Source of the DNA: Pyrococcus horikoshii OT3
Lineage (GTDB): Archaea; Methanobacteriota_B; Thermococci; Thermococcales; Thermococcaceae
Length of the DNA: 64,000 bases
Assembly (NCBI RefSeq): GCF_000011105.1
Contig: NC_000961.1
Location: 792,662-856,661 of the forward strand
Direction of reading: 5' to 3'
The notes under the pieces were generated by a model. It saw nothing but the letters and a program-made list of their open reading frames with translations. It ran no database searches and was not told the origin of the DNA. Every line of letters starts with the position of its first letter. Within the stretch, counting starts at the first letter, position 1. Made by a program: the position numbers and the translations under genes. Below are positions 1-8,261 of this stretch, in pieces.

Positions 1-2
1 GG

Positions 3-17
3 ACTATAAATATAAAA
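3..17 (+). promoter_or_regulatory. TATA box of the ACR3-like/DGC operon
   Basis: An A/T-rich element reading TATAAATATAAAAAA lies about 25-40 bases ahead of the chosen start. It is the only obvious archaeal promoter element before the first gene, and it suggests the operon begins here rather than upstream of the window. Confidence 0.55.
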
Positions 18-42
18 AATTTAACATATGAAGGGAAGGGAA

Positions 43-1053
43 ATGAAGATTGTTGAGTTTATGAAAGATAAGATGGTTTATATAGTGTTCACACTTATCT
101 TTTCATCAATCTACGCTGGTGTTCACCATCGTAGCATTTTCCTATCCCTTAAAGTAACTCTTCCCATAGCTCTTTTCATGATGCTCTTTCAGCCCATGGT
201 TTTCATGGACATAAAGAAAGCGTTCACCACGAGGACTAGAGTTAAAACAAAGTACTTAATATTACTAACGTTCTTTTACACTCTGCTCTTTCCGGTCCTG
301 ACCTGGATCTTCCTGAAGTTCTGGCTTAGGATGATGCCAAATACTGAACCACAGCTTCTTGCAGGTATGGTACTCATAGGTCTCGCCCCACTCCCCAGTT
401 CATCACCGGCCTTCACTAATCTTGCAGGAGGGAGGTTTCAGCTGACCCTCGTTGGTGTCATGTGGACTTTTCTACTCTCGATCTTTGTGATGCCGTTCTA
501 TGCGAAGCTTATACTACATACCATCATCCAAGTACCCATTGAAATGCTTCTCAAATCCCTCATCCTATACATAATAACTCCCCTTATAATAGGCCAGCTA
601 ACCAAGTATATCATCCTTCACTGGAAAGGCACGGATGCACTTATATCCCTCAAAAAGCCCCTCATAGGTATTTCACTAATTGGGATGTATTGGATGATCG
701 TGGTAGTTTTTGGCATAAATGCTAAGGTAATAGTCGAAAGACCAGAGTTAATACTGATAGGAGCTATCACTATGAACATCTATTTTCTCTTACGTGCGGC
801 AATAGCATATTTCATCGGAAAAGCTCTTGACTTTCCCTTTGAGCAGAACATTTCTCTAGTTTATTCCACCGGCTCGAACATGACCCTGGCAACGGCCATG
901 GCAATAGGAACCTTTGGTCCACTAGCAGCTGTTGGTACTGCTTTAGGAGGGCCTTTTAGTGACATGCTTTTGATGATATTCTTTGTCAAGCTCTTTACGT
1001 TAATTCGGAAAAAATATATACACAATGAAAGAAAAAGTATTACAGGTGGCTAA
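43..1053 (+). CDS. ACR3/BASS-family membrane permease (arsenite exporter-like)
   Basis: This is a polytopic membrane protein of about 336 residues with roughly ten hydrophobic segments. The conserved late region reads TGSNMTLATAMAIG and then GGPFSD, and the mid-protein block around APLPSSSPAFTNLAGG aligns in my reading with the APC...LTGG region of ACR3 arsenite/H+ antiporters. I start at the second ATG because the purine-rich GGGAAGGG lies just before it; an ATG at 28 is the alternative. ACR3 proteins carry an essential cysteine in that mid-protein helix, but this protein has proline and serine there, so arsenite as substrate is uncertain. The next gene, four bases downstream, is a cysteine-rich DGC protein, which fits a metalloid or thiol-related role. 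The family call is fairly sure; the substrate is not. Confidence 0.7.
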   Translation: MKIVEFMKDKMVYIVFTLIFSSIYAGVHHRSIFLSLKVTLPIALFMMLFQPMVFMDIKKAFTTRTRVKTKYLILLTFFYTLLFPVLTWIFLKFWLRMMPNTEPQLLAGMVLIGLAPLPSSSPAFTNLAGGRFQLTLVGVMWTFLLSIFVMPFYAKLILHTIIQVPIEMLLKSLILYIITPLIIGQLTKYIILHWKGTDALISLKKPLIGISLIGMYWMIVVVFGINAKVIVERPELILIGAITMNIYFLLRAAIAYFIGKALDFPFEQNISLVYSTGSNMTLATAMAIGTFGPLAAVGTALGGPFSDMLLMIFFVKLFTLIRKKYIHNERKSITGG

Positions 1054-1056
1054 CGA

Positions 1057-1425
1057 ATGGAAATTCCTAAGGTGTGCATAGTTGTTTGTGAGGATTCCAT
1101 CTCCGAGTTAGTTGTTAGAGAAGCCTTAAAAGAACTCAGTGATTATGTTGTTCTTTGCCCCCTAGGAACGGAGAATAAAGGAACTAGTGAGATAATAAAA
1201 AGGGCCAAATACGTAATGGTGGTGGACTCTTGCTCCGACAAATGTGGTAAAAAGCGTGCCGAAACTCTTGGAATACAATACAACGAATATCTTAACCTTG
1301 AAGAAGAGCTTGGCATTAAAATGCCCTGCTTGAAGAACCCTTCTGTTGATGTTATAGATGATATCGGATTAGCCGCAGTTCACTTAGTGGAGAGAGTTAA
1401 AGAGATCCTTGAGAAGCTTTATTAA
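1057..1425 (+). CDS. DGC-domain (putative zinc-binding) protein
   Basis: This 122-residue protein has cysteines at about 7, 11, 34, 58, 62 and 91. Its signature CSDKCGKK matches the C-x3-C-GKK core of the DGC family, which is named for a metal-binding motif, and that family's function is poorly known. It lies four bases after the ACR3-like permease on the same strand, so the two are almost certainly co-transcribed. In my knowledge DGC proteins often occur near redox, metal or arsenic resistance genes. A metallochaperone or sensor role for the neighbouring transporter is an inference. The gene ends in an AT-rich stretch facing the convergent oxidoreductase gene. Confidence 0.7.
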   Translation: MEIPKVCIVVCEDSISELVVREALKELSDYVVLCPLGTENKGTSEIIKRAKYVMVVDSCSDKCGKKRAETLGIQYNEYLNLEEELGIKMPCLKNPSVDVIDDIGLAAVHLVERVKEILEKLY

Positions 1426-1452
1426 TTTCAAAAATAAATAAGAAAAATATAG

Positions 1453-2646
1453 CTATGACCCTTTCATAGCCTTCCACACTTCTTTTATAAAGGTCTTTGT
1501 GTCACTAATTGAATCTATCCTGATAGGCCTTCTTGTCCTAACGAGATACTCAATGGTTCCTGCATATTGAAGGGCATATTTTCCAACGAGTTGCGCTCCA
1601 TTTAGCCTTCCATTCTCTATAAAGAGCTTAGCTATGTGAGAACCATGCCATATCTCCTTTCTAGCCCCCATAAAAGTTCCAATTGAAGCGAATACTTTGT
1701 CAAAGATCGTTATAATATTCATATTTATGGAGCCACGATAATGCTTTTCGTGTCCAAGCATGTTATAACCAGCCACTCTCCCCTGCTCTCTTGCGAGTGG
1801 CCATATTGCAAATATACCGTAGCGTCCACTTATCACATCTTTTGTTTCTGCACAATCGCCAGCAGCATAAACATCCTTCACATTCGTCTCCATTTTTTCA
1901 TTAGTAAGAATTCCTCCATGTTCTCCAAGTTTTATTTTACCGTCAAGAAAGTTTAAGTTAGGTGTAACACCGAGTGCTGCAACTATTAAATCTCCATAAA
2001 TAACGCCACAAGGGGCTTTTATCCCCTCCGCTGGGTCTCCAATAATCTCGATACTTTTCTCGAATAGAACTTTAACGCCATTAAGTATCATGACATCCCT
2101 GATTATGTTTGAAATATCCTCGTCAAAAAGCCTTCTTAAAATCCTTGAACGGCAGATTATTATGGGATCCGCTCCGATCTTCTTGAGCGCTATTGCAGTT
2201 TCAACGGCAACTGGGCCAGCCCCAATTATGATGACCCTTCCCTTAACCTTCCTTAGCCTCTCAGCATCTTCAAGTGTTCTAACCCCAATAACATTCTCTC
2301 TATCAAACTGAGGCACTATACGAGGTTTTGCACCGCTCGAAATTAGGAGCTTATCATATTCTATTTCCTCTCCGTTGTCTAATATTACCTTCTTTCTCTC
2401 GGTATCCACTCTTTTAACTTCCCTACCCATAATGTAGTCTATACTGTTTGACCTTATGAAATGCCAATCCCATATGAAGAGCTTTTCCCTTCTCACGCTC
2501 CCCTCGATGTAATAGGGAAGGGCAGCCGGAGAATATGGCAGAGTTTTCTCTCTATTTATCACGATGATCTCATCTTCAGAATTGGCCCTTATCGTCTCTG
2601 CTGCTGCTGTGCCAGCACCTCCAGCACCTATAATAACGTGTCTCAT
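1453..2646 (-). CDS. FAD/NAD(P)-dependent disulfide-reductase-family oxidoreductase
   Basis: This 397-residue flavoprotein has an N-terminal FAD Rossmann motif (GAGGAGTAA), a second dinucleotide-binding motif for NAD(P)H near residue 140 (GAGPVAVE), and the second FAD motif AAGDCAE near residue 260. That layout is typical of NADH oxidase and CoA-disulfide reductase relatives. Those enzymes have a redox cysteine in an NCxLPYY motif; here the segment reads SPAALPYY, so the cysteine is missing. A thiol-based mechanism is therefore unlikely, and simple electron transfer between NAD(P)H and an Fe-S partner is more plausible. The gene follows two tungsten oxidoreductases and a polyferredoxin, and its start overlaps the AOR stop by four bases. 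I infer that it is the pyridine-nucleotide-linked module of that unit. Confidence 0.75.
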   Translation of the reverse strand: MRHVIIGAGGAGTAAAETIRANSEDEIIVINREKTLPYSPAALPYYIEGSVRREKLFIWDWHFIRSNSIDYIMGREVKRVDTERKKVILDNGEEIEYDKLLISSGAKPRIVPQFDRENVIGVRTLEDAERLRKVKGRVIIIGAGPVAVETAIALKKIGADPIIICRSRILRRLFDEDISNIIRDVMILNGVKVLFEKSIEIIGDPAEGIKAPCGVIYGDLIVAALGVTPNLNFLDGKIKLGEHGGILTNEKMETNVKDVYAAGDCAETKDVISGRYGIFAIWPLAREQGRVAGYNMLGHEKHYRGSINMNIITIFDKVFASIGTFMGARKEIWHGSHIAKLFIENGRLNGAQLVGKYALQYAGTIEYLVRTRRPIRIDSISDTKTFIKEVWKAMKGS

Positions 2647-4388
2647 TCCAGATCACCCAATCCAAGTTTTTTAAGAGTTTCAGAAGTTGGAACACCATTT
2701 TCATCCCATCCCCTTAAAGAATAGTAAACGCGCTTCATTTCCTCAAGTTTTTCTCTGTCAAGTCTTGGTTCCTCACTAAAAAGTCTTGGGGAGAGATCAT
2801 CTTTTACTTTTCCATACTTTAAGTTGAAACTCCTCTCCATTGTTCTAATCCTTTCTGCAATTGTCATTAAGTCTTCTTCTGTAATGCTATTGCCCGTAAC
2901 TGCTTTGTATGCTCTTGCCCACAATTTCAAAGGCGTCGTTAGCAGTGCTATAACGCAGACACCAAGAGAATCTGCTATGATGTGTAGATTCTCCCATATA
3001 ACAGCGAGCTTAACTTTGCTTGAAGAATAGCTCCATGGATAGGCTGCCTCAACATCTCCCACAAATTTTGTTGCAACCATTTCTGCCTGCTCCTTTTTAA
3101 TGTAGTAATAGAACTCAGGGAAGCTGTAGAGAGCGCGGTTGACACTGCCAGAGTCTGCAACCGCTGCTATAAGGGCTGAACCAACGAATGGCCTTATGTC
3201 GCTGCTCCAGGATTCCATTCCTCCTTTAACGTAAACAGCAGGAACACCAAAATGCTCACTCGCTCTCTTAATTCCTTCTGCAAAGATATCACCATCTCCT
3301 TCACGTTTCACAAGCTTGTCTATGAAGTCAAGAATTTCTTCACTTCCGAGCTTTACCTTTCCAAGGCGTGAGGCATAGGCTATGACTGCTGTTGCGCTCA
3401 TCATGTCTAAGCCTTCACTTTGGCACTTTCTATAAACCCTCCAAGCAAGCTCGGGATCTTCAATTTTTAAAATAAATGTTGCCGCTGGAAACGTACCTTG
3501 GCAGAGGTTTATCGGCAGGGTTTCTCCATCATAATTAACTAGCCCCCAGCACCTTAAGGGGCAGGAGAAGCAGCTTGCCCTGCCAATTGTATGCTCCTCA
3601 AAGAACTCCTTAGCTTTCATTGCAGCCTCTTCTGCTTTCTCCCACTCTCTCTCGTAGTCTCCAAAGTAGGGCATTCTAAGCTTCAGTATCGTTGGGACGA
3701 AGTTTACATGCCAATCTTTGAAGCGGAGGAACTCACCACTACTTATTATGCTCTCTTGGATCTCCTCAAAGACTGACATCAGCTCAATAGGATTGTAGGG
3801 ATTTACCCCCTTTGTACCATGAATGAGTATTGCTTTGAGTTTTTTAGCTCCCATAACAGCTCCAAGACCTCCCCTTGAGGCAAGATTCCTGTGAGAGAAT
3901 ACTATTCCAGCGAACTTTACTCCATTTTCGCCAGCCCTTCCAATGCATGCTACCTTTAAATCAGAATGCCCACGCGTTAGGTAGTCTATCGTTTCAAAAG
4001 CATTTAAGCCCCAAAGTTCTTCTGCACTTTCTATTGAAACTTCATCATTTTCTATCTTTATGTAAACGGGTTTTTCCGCTTTACCTGTAATAACTAGTCC
4101 ATCATAGCCTGCAAATTTTAAAGCAGAGGGAAATTCTCCTCCAGTACTGCTCCCTCCAATTAATCCAGTTACGGGAGATACTGCCACAACATCCATCCTT
4201 GAACCCGAAGGTACGAAAGAAGTCAATGGACCAGTCATGAAAATTAATGCATCGGGATTCTCGTAGAGGATCCTCGTAGCAATTCCCCTTCCTCCCAGGA
4301 AACTTTTAGCGTACTTCTCGGTAGGTTCAATTCTAAAAGTTCCAGAGCTTAAATCAATAAAGAGAATTTTTCCTGTGTATCCGAACAT
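2643..4388 (-). CDS. Tungsten-containing aldehyde ferredoxin oxidoreductase family protein (copy A)
   Basis: This 581-residue AOR-family protein has the N-terminal pterin-binding region (LGGRGIATR), the conserved GPLTS and SSTGGEF blocks, and the [4Fe-4S] ligands C273, C276 and C280 (CFSCPLRC) plus C478 (SLGVC). This matches the CxxCxxxC...C arrangement of P. furiosus AOR. Family enzymes oxidise aldehydes, or run the reverse reaction, at a tungstobispterin site with ferredoxin. Compared with copy B it lacks about 13 residues just before MTGPLT, in the D-x-x-PEN segment. It is downstream in a four-gene unit: polyferredoxin, copy B, copy A, flavoprotein. The specific substrate cannot be read from sequence. 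It could be a WOR4/WOR5-type enzyme rather than a classic AOR. Confidence 0.88.
   Translation of the reverse strand: MFGYTGKILFIDLSSGTFRIEPTEKYAKSFLGGRGIATRILYENPDALIFMTGPLTSFVPSGSRMDVVAVSPVTGLIGGSSTGGEFPSALKFAGYDGLVITGKAEKPVYIKIENDEVSIESAEELWGLNAFETIDYLTRGHSDLKVACIGRAGENGVKFAGIVFSHRNLASRGGLGAVMGAKKLKAILIHGTKGVNPYNPIELMSVFEEIQESIISSGEFLRFKDWHVNFVPTILKLRMPYFGDYEREWEKAEEAAMKAKEFFEEHTIGRASCFSCPLRCWGLVNYDGETLPINLCQGTFPAATFILKIEDPELAWRVYRKCQSEGLDMMSATAVIAYASRLGKVKLGSEEILDFIDKLVKREGDGDIFAEGIKRASEHFGVPAVYVKGGMESWSSDIRPFVGSALIAAVADSGSVNRALYSFPEFYYYIKKEQAEMVATKFVGDVEAAYPWSYSSSKVKLAVIWENLHIIADSLGVCVIALLTTPLKLWARAYKAVTGNSITEEDLMTIAERIRTMERSFNLKYGKVKDDLSPRLFSEEPRLDREKLEEMKRVYYSLRGWDENGVPTSETLKKLGLGDLE
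3193..3272. repeat. Near-identical ~80-bp segment shared by the two AOR genes (copy in AOR A)
   Basis: About 80 bases coding for the KRASEHFGVPAVYV...SDIRPF region read the same at the nucleotide level here and near 4967-5046 in copy B. The flanking codons of the two genes differ at many positions. This looks like a gene-conversion tract or a recently homogenised active-site segment. Confidence 0.75.
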
Positions 4389-4394
4389 TTTCCA

Positions 4395-6200
4395 TCACCA
4401 CTCAAGCCCATACTTCTTTAGCGTTTCCTCAGTTGGGATCCCATTCTCATTCCAACCCCTCAGCATGTAGTATTCATCTTTCATTTCCTCGAACTTCTCC
4501 CGATCGAGTTTAACTCCCTTCCAGGGACCTGAGTGAATTACACTTTCAAAAAGCCTAGGTGAAAGAGTGTCTTTCTCTCTATTAACGCCTCTTCTAACGT
4601 TGAACATTCTCTCAAGCGTCCTTATCTTCTCGGCATAAAAATGAAGCTTCTCCGGGCTCATCTCTATCCCTGTAGCTGCGGTAAAGGACTCGGCCCACAG
4701 TTCAAGGGGAACGGAGAGCATTGGGGTATCGCAGACACCAAGAGAATCTGCTATGATATGTTCGTTCTCGAAGTAGGCAACGAGTTTAGCCTTTCCCTTG
4801 TAGTTGGTTGGCTCTGCTGCACTTTCGTCACCTACTATCTCCTTCGCAACCTTCTTGGCCTTCTCAGGTTTTGTATAGTACGAAGAAGCAGGAAAGCCAT
4901 GGATGGCCCTACTTATACTCCCACTCTCTGAGACTGCTCCAGCCAAGGCCACTCCTCGGAATGGTCTTATGTCGCTGCTCCAGGATTCCATTCCTCCTTT
5001 AACGTAAACAGCAGGAACACCAAAATGCTCACTCGCTCTCTTAATACCTTCAGCTAGAATATTTCCTGGGCCTTCACGGTTAATTATCTTATCTATGAGG
5101 TTTAACACATCCTCACTCCCTAACTTTACAAGACCGAGACGGGAGGCATAGGCTATTATTGCTACAGTGCTCATTATATCCATCCCTTCTCTTTGAAGTT
5201 TTAGATAGACTTTCCAAGCTAGTTCAGGATCCTTTATCTTAAGGATGAAGATTATTGCTGGAAAAGTCCCCTGACAGGCTACCATGGGAGCTTCTTCTCC
5301 TTTATATTCTACCCAAGCCCAACATCTAAGTGGACAGGAAAAACAACTACTAGGCCTTAGACTGGCCTTCTCCTCAAAGAATTTCTTAGCGTTTTTAGCA
5401 GCTTCTTCCGCTTCTTCCCAGAACTCCTCCTCGTAGTCCCCAAAGTACGGCCTTCTCGCTTTTAGTAGAGATAGAGAGATGTTGGCATGCCAGTTTTCAT
5501 ACTTCTTAAAAGATGGACTTTCTTTTATTCGCCTCTGAATTTCAAAATTTACTTTCATAAGCTTATTTGTGTCCTTTATTTTAACTCCTTTCGTTCCCGC
5601 TACTGCTATTGCCTTGAGGTTCTTGCTTCCCATTACCGCTCCGAGGCCACCTCTCGCTGCAAGATTGCGCTTTGAAAAGCTTATTCCTGCAGTTTTAACT
5701 AGATTAGCTCCAGCTTTTCCTATGCATGCAACCTGAACATCTTCTCTTCCTAGCTTCTTTACACAGTCAACTGTATCATAAACGTCATACTCCCAGCAGG
5801 CTTCGGCATCATGAAAGGTAATCTCATCATCTATAATCCGTATACACGTTGGTTCTTTGCTCTTTCCCGTTATCACTATTCCATCGTAACCTGCAAACTT
5901 TAGAGCTGCTCCAAAGTCGCCACCTGCACTACTTCCACCGAGTAGGTTTGTTAACGGAGAGAGTGATACGACGTCTATTCTCGAACTTGACGGTGCAATT
6001 CCAGTAAGGGGGCCAGTCATCATTATGAGAGCATTTTCAGGGTCAAAGGCGTTTGCATCAGGAGGGATAATGTCATAAGCTATCTTGGTCGCTATCCCCC
6101 TACCTCCTAGAAAGTCCTTTGCATACTTCTCCGTAGGAATAGTATTGATTATGTGGTTGCTCAAATCTATAAAGAGTATTTTTCCAGCGTAGCCGAACAT
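4395..6200 (-). CDS. Tungsten-containing aldehyde ferredoxin oxidoreductase family protein (copy B)
   Basis: This is a full-length AOR-family enzyme of about 601 residues when started at MFGYAG, which aligns exactly with the N-terminus of copy A. An upstream TTG in the same frame would add 24 residues overlapping the ferredoxin gene and is not needed. The [4Fe-4S] cysteines are C286, C289 and C293 (CFSCPLRC) and C490 (SLGVC), almost the same positions as in P. furiosus AOR. Pterin-region motifs LGGRGIATK and GPLTG are intact. The gene starts right at the stop of the polyferredoxin gene and lies six bases before copy A, so the two AORs and the ferredoxin are one transcript. The substrate is unknown. 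Confidence 0.9.
   Translation of the reverse strand: MFGYAGKILFIDLSNHIINTIPTEKYAKDFLGGRGIATKIAYDIIPPDANAFDPENALIMMTGPLTGIAPSSSRIDVVSLSPLTNLLGGSSAGGDFGAALKFAGYDGIVITGKSKEPTCIRIIDDEITFHDAEACWEYDVYDTVDCVKKLGREDVQVACIGKAGANLVKTAGISFSKRNLAARGGLGAVMGSKNLKAIAVAGTKGVKIKDTNKLMKVNFEIQRRIKESPSFKKYENWHANISLSLLKARRPYFGDYEEEFWEEAEEAAKNAKKFFEEKASLRPSSCFSCPLRCWAWVEYKGEEAPMVACQGTFPAIIFILKIKDPELAWKVYLKLQREGMDIMSTVAIIAYASRLGLVKLGSEDVLNLIDKIINREGPGNILAEGIKRASEHFGVPAVYVKGGMESWSSDIRPFRGVALAGAVSESGSISRAIHGFPASSYYTKPEKAKKVAKEIVGDESAAEPTNYKGKAKLVAYFENEHIIADSLGVCDTPMLSVPLELWAESFTAATGIEMSPEKLHFYAEKIRTLERMFNVRRGVNREKDTLSPRLFESVIHSGPWKGVKLDREKFEEMKDEYYMLRGWNENGIPTEETLKKYGLEW
4967..5046. repeat. Near-identical ~80-bp segment shared by the two AOR genes (copy in AOR B)
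   Basis: This is the partner of the segment at 3193-3272. Identity ends at the codons after CTCTCTTAAT, where copy A continues TCC and copy B ACC. Edges are accurate to a base or two. Confidence 0.75.
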
Positions 6201-6201
6201 A

Positions 6202-6654
6202 TTAATCAGCCTCTCCATAGAGAATTCTAACGCCTCTCTTCCTGGCCTCGGGAACAGCATCATCCGGGACAAGCTCTATTGCATTCATGGGACAATATTT
6301 AACGCATTGTGGATCGCCTCCACAGAGATCGCATCTTATCATCTTGTTGTTTATGTAATCGTATAGGACACCGCCAATGGGGCAGACGAGGGTGCACATC
6401 TTGCATCTAATGCACTTATCATCATCGACAATTCTAATGTTCCCTTCCATGTGTATTGCTTCCATAGGGCATACAAGCTCACATGGCGCGTCTTCACACT
6501 GGAGGCACATTATGGGAAACTTCTCTCCCTTGTATCCTATAACATGTATCCTGGATAAATCGGGGTTTACTATTCCCTCGTGGCTTAGAGAACAGACCAT
6601 TTCACACGTATGACAACCTATGCACTTATCCTCATGCACTATTAAATAAGGCAT
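6202..6654 (-). CDS. Polyferredoxin electron-transfer subunit, four [4Fe-4S] clusters
   Basis: This protein of about 150 residues has four cysteine groups: CIGCHTCEMVC, CEDAPCELVCP, CIRCKMCTLVCP and CDLCGGDPQCVKYCP. The pattern is that of four cubane clusters, as in the small subunits of DMSO-reductase-like and AOR-type complexes. I start at MPYLIV because GGTGA lies five bases ahead of that ATG; an ATG 33 bases upstream gives a longer form. It is the first gene of the unit with the two AORs and the flavoprotein. It would carry electrons from the tungsten enzymes to the flavoprotein or to soluble ferredoxin; that role is an inference from gene order. Confidence 0.85.
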   Translation of the reverse strand: MPYLIVHEDKCIGCHTCEMVCSLSHEGIVNPDLSRIHVIGYKGEKFPIMCLQCEDAPCELVCPMEAIHMEGNIRIVDDDKCIRCKMCTLVCPIGGVLYDYINNKMIRCDLCGGDPQCVKYCPMNAIELVPDDAVPEARKRGVRILYGEAD

Positions 6655-6739
6655 TGTTTTCACCATTATGTATTGAATTTTTTTCATATAAAAACATTTT
6701 CATATTTAAAACCAAAAGTTATGGACAAAATTGGGAAAT

Positions 6740-7885
6740 CTAATCTAACAGCTCAAATCTTTCCTTAAGGGGGTTTATCAGAGCTTCTGCAATAAAAACA
6801 CCAGTTATAACAATTAGACCGGCAACTATGAAGGTCTTTCTAACACCAATAAGATTAATCAAGAAGCTCCCTAAAAGTGGCGCATATAACCCCCTTATTC
6901 CACAGGTTGTTAAGTGAAGAGCAGAAAGATCTTCCGTCCTATAGTCTGGGACTCCCATTGAGAAAGCTTGCCATCCTATTGAGATCGCTGAACCACCTAT
7001 CCCACATAAAGCCCCTGCAAGATAAATGTGCCATGGTAAGGTACTCATAAAGTAAATTCCCGCCATAGCTCCAATAGCTATAAAGCCAAGCTGAAAGACC
7101 CTAACTACATGAGACAGCTTTTTAATGACCCTTCCCCATAGCTCGGAGAATATAACATATGTTAGACTGTCTATAGCTATTGCAATTCCAATTGTCATGT
7201 TGGAGAGATTGAGAAGTCTAACTTCCAAGATTGGAATTGCTGGAAGCATCATGAGCATTCCAGTTCCAGCTATCATGAACATTAGTACTAAGCTTAAGAT
7301 CAGTTTGTCTCTATATGGTAAATCCCTATTTTCGTTTTCACAGTCTTTAACCTCTGGAAATGGAAGTCTAGAAAGGGTTGCAATGATGAGCAAGCCTGAG
7401 GCTAAGATAAAGGCAAGTCTATGGCTCTCTACATCCATTATATAGCCAGCGATTCCAACAGTGATGGTGTAAATTAAAGTGTACGTTGCCTCTGCATGAC
7501 TCAGGATTCTAAGATCCATATAAACCCTTTCAACTATTGTTGGGTAAAGAACCTCTTTAATTCCATAAAAGGTATAATATAAGAAGATGAGAAGAAGAAA
7601 AAGAGAAATGCTTTCAGAAAATGCTAACATAAAAAGGAAAAACGAAGCGAAGAGGAATGACATTATTACTAGCTTTTTAACCCCAATTCTCTGTGAAACT
7701 CTGGCCCAAAATGGGGAGAAAAGATTAGAGATGTAAGAGCTACTTCCCACTAAGCCCACTATAAAGGGAGAAGCTCCCATCCTCGTGATTATCACATCAA
7801 AGAAAGCTTCAGCTAGACCTTCTGCAGCACCAAGGCTCCCCTGGGCAAGAAATTCAAACTTAAGGAGTTTTTTGGTTTTATTCAT
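6740..7885 (-). CDS. Major facilitator superfamily permease
   Basis: This 381-residue protein has about twelve hydrophobic segments in two halves. It contains an MFS-like GLVGSSSYISNLFSPFWARVSQRIG stretch, shown here only in part, with the usual basic loop after helix 2 (residues R-V-S-Q-R). The substrate cannot be told; such proteins export drugs or take up sugars and other small solutes. Its start overlaps the end of an upstream 90-residue gene by four bases, so the two are co-transcribed. No regulator is adjacent. The family call is confident and the substrate is unknown. Confidence 0.8.
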   Translation of the reverse strand: MNKTKKLLKFEFLAQGSLGAAEGLAEAFFDVIITRMGASPFIVGLVGSSSYISNLFSPFWARVSQRIGVKKLVIMSFLFASFFLFMLAFSESISLFLLLIFLYYTFYGIKEVLYPTIVERVYMDLRILSHAEATYTLIYTITVGIAGYIMDVESHRLAFILASGLLIIATLSRLPFPEVKDCENENRDLPYRDKLILSLVLMFMIAGTGMLMMLPAIPILEVRLLNLSNMTIGIAIAIDSLTYVIFSELWGRVIKKLSHVVRVFQLGFIAIGAMAGIYFMSTLPWHIYLAGALCGIGGSAISIGWQAFSMGVPDYRTEDLSALHLTTCGIRGLYAPLLGSFLINLIGVRKTFIVAGLIVITGVFIAEALINPLKERFELLD

Positions 7886-8154
7886 AACTCATCCCTCAGC
7901 AGTAAACTACCGACAAACTTTCCCCTCCAGCTTAGCTCGACCTTAATGCCAAAAGGACCCTCCCAGACACTATCGATATCAACTTCATCAAGTGGAACAT
8001 CCTCCTTTAGTTTCCCAATCTTTGTTTCATTATACAATAGGATAATCTTCTCTCCCTTCTTTACCTTCTTTGCCTTTGAAAGGAGCTCCTTAACCTCTTC
8101 TTCAACTTCCTCTTTCTTTATCATCTTTTTCTTTTTCTTACAACCGAAAGGCAT
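7882..8154 (-). CDS. Small charged protein of unknown function
   Basis: This 90-residue protein starts with a lysine run (MPFGCKKKKK), followed by a glutamate/lysine-rich amphipathic helix to about residue 35 and then a beta-rich part containing VDIDSVWEGPFGIKVELSWRG. I do not recognise the family. It is translationally coupled to the MFS permease through a four-base overlap, suggesting a related role or simple co-regulation. A second ATG at residue 11 would remove the lysine run. The lysine run may be a genuine N-terminus, since the ORF is tightly placed and the promoter region lies just upstream. Confidence 0.6.
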   Translation of the reverse strand: MPFGCKKKKKMIKKEEVEEEVKELLSKAKKVKKGEKIILLYNETKIGKLKEDVPLDEVDIDSVWEGPFGIKVELSWRGKFVGSLLLRDEL

Positions 8155-8261
8155 TTCAATCGCCAGCCCACATTATTTTGACTTTTACCAATTTGCTCTG
8201 ACTACTTAATGTTTGAAAACTTTTTTTATATTACTTCACTTCCATAAAGTGGGGGATCAAA

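Noticed and set aside
6201-6272. TTG-started 24-residue N-terminal extension of AOR copy B
   Set aside because: It overlaps the ferredoxin gene in another frame and is absent from copy A, whose N-terminus aligns exactly with MFGYAG.
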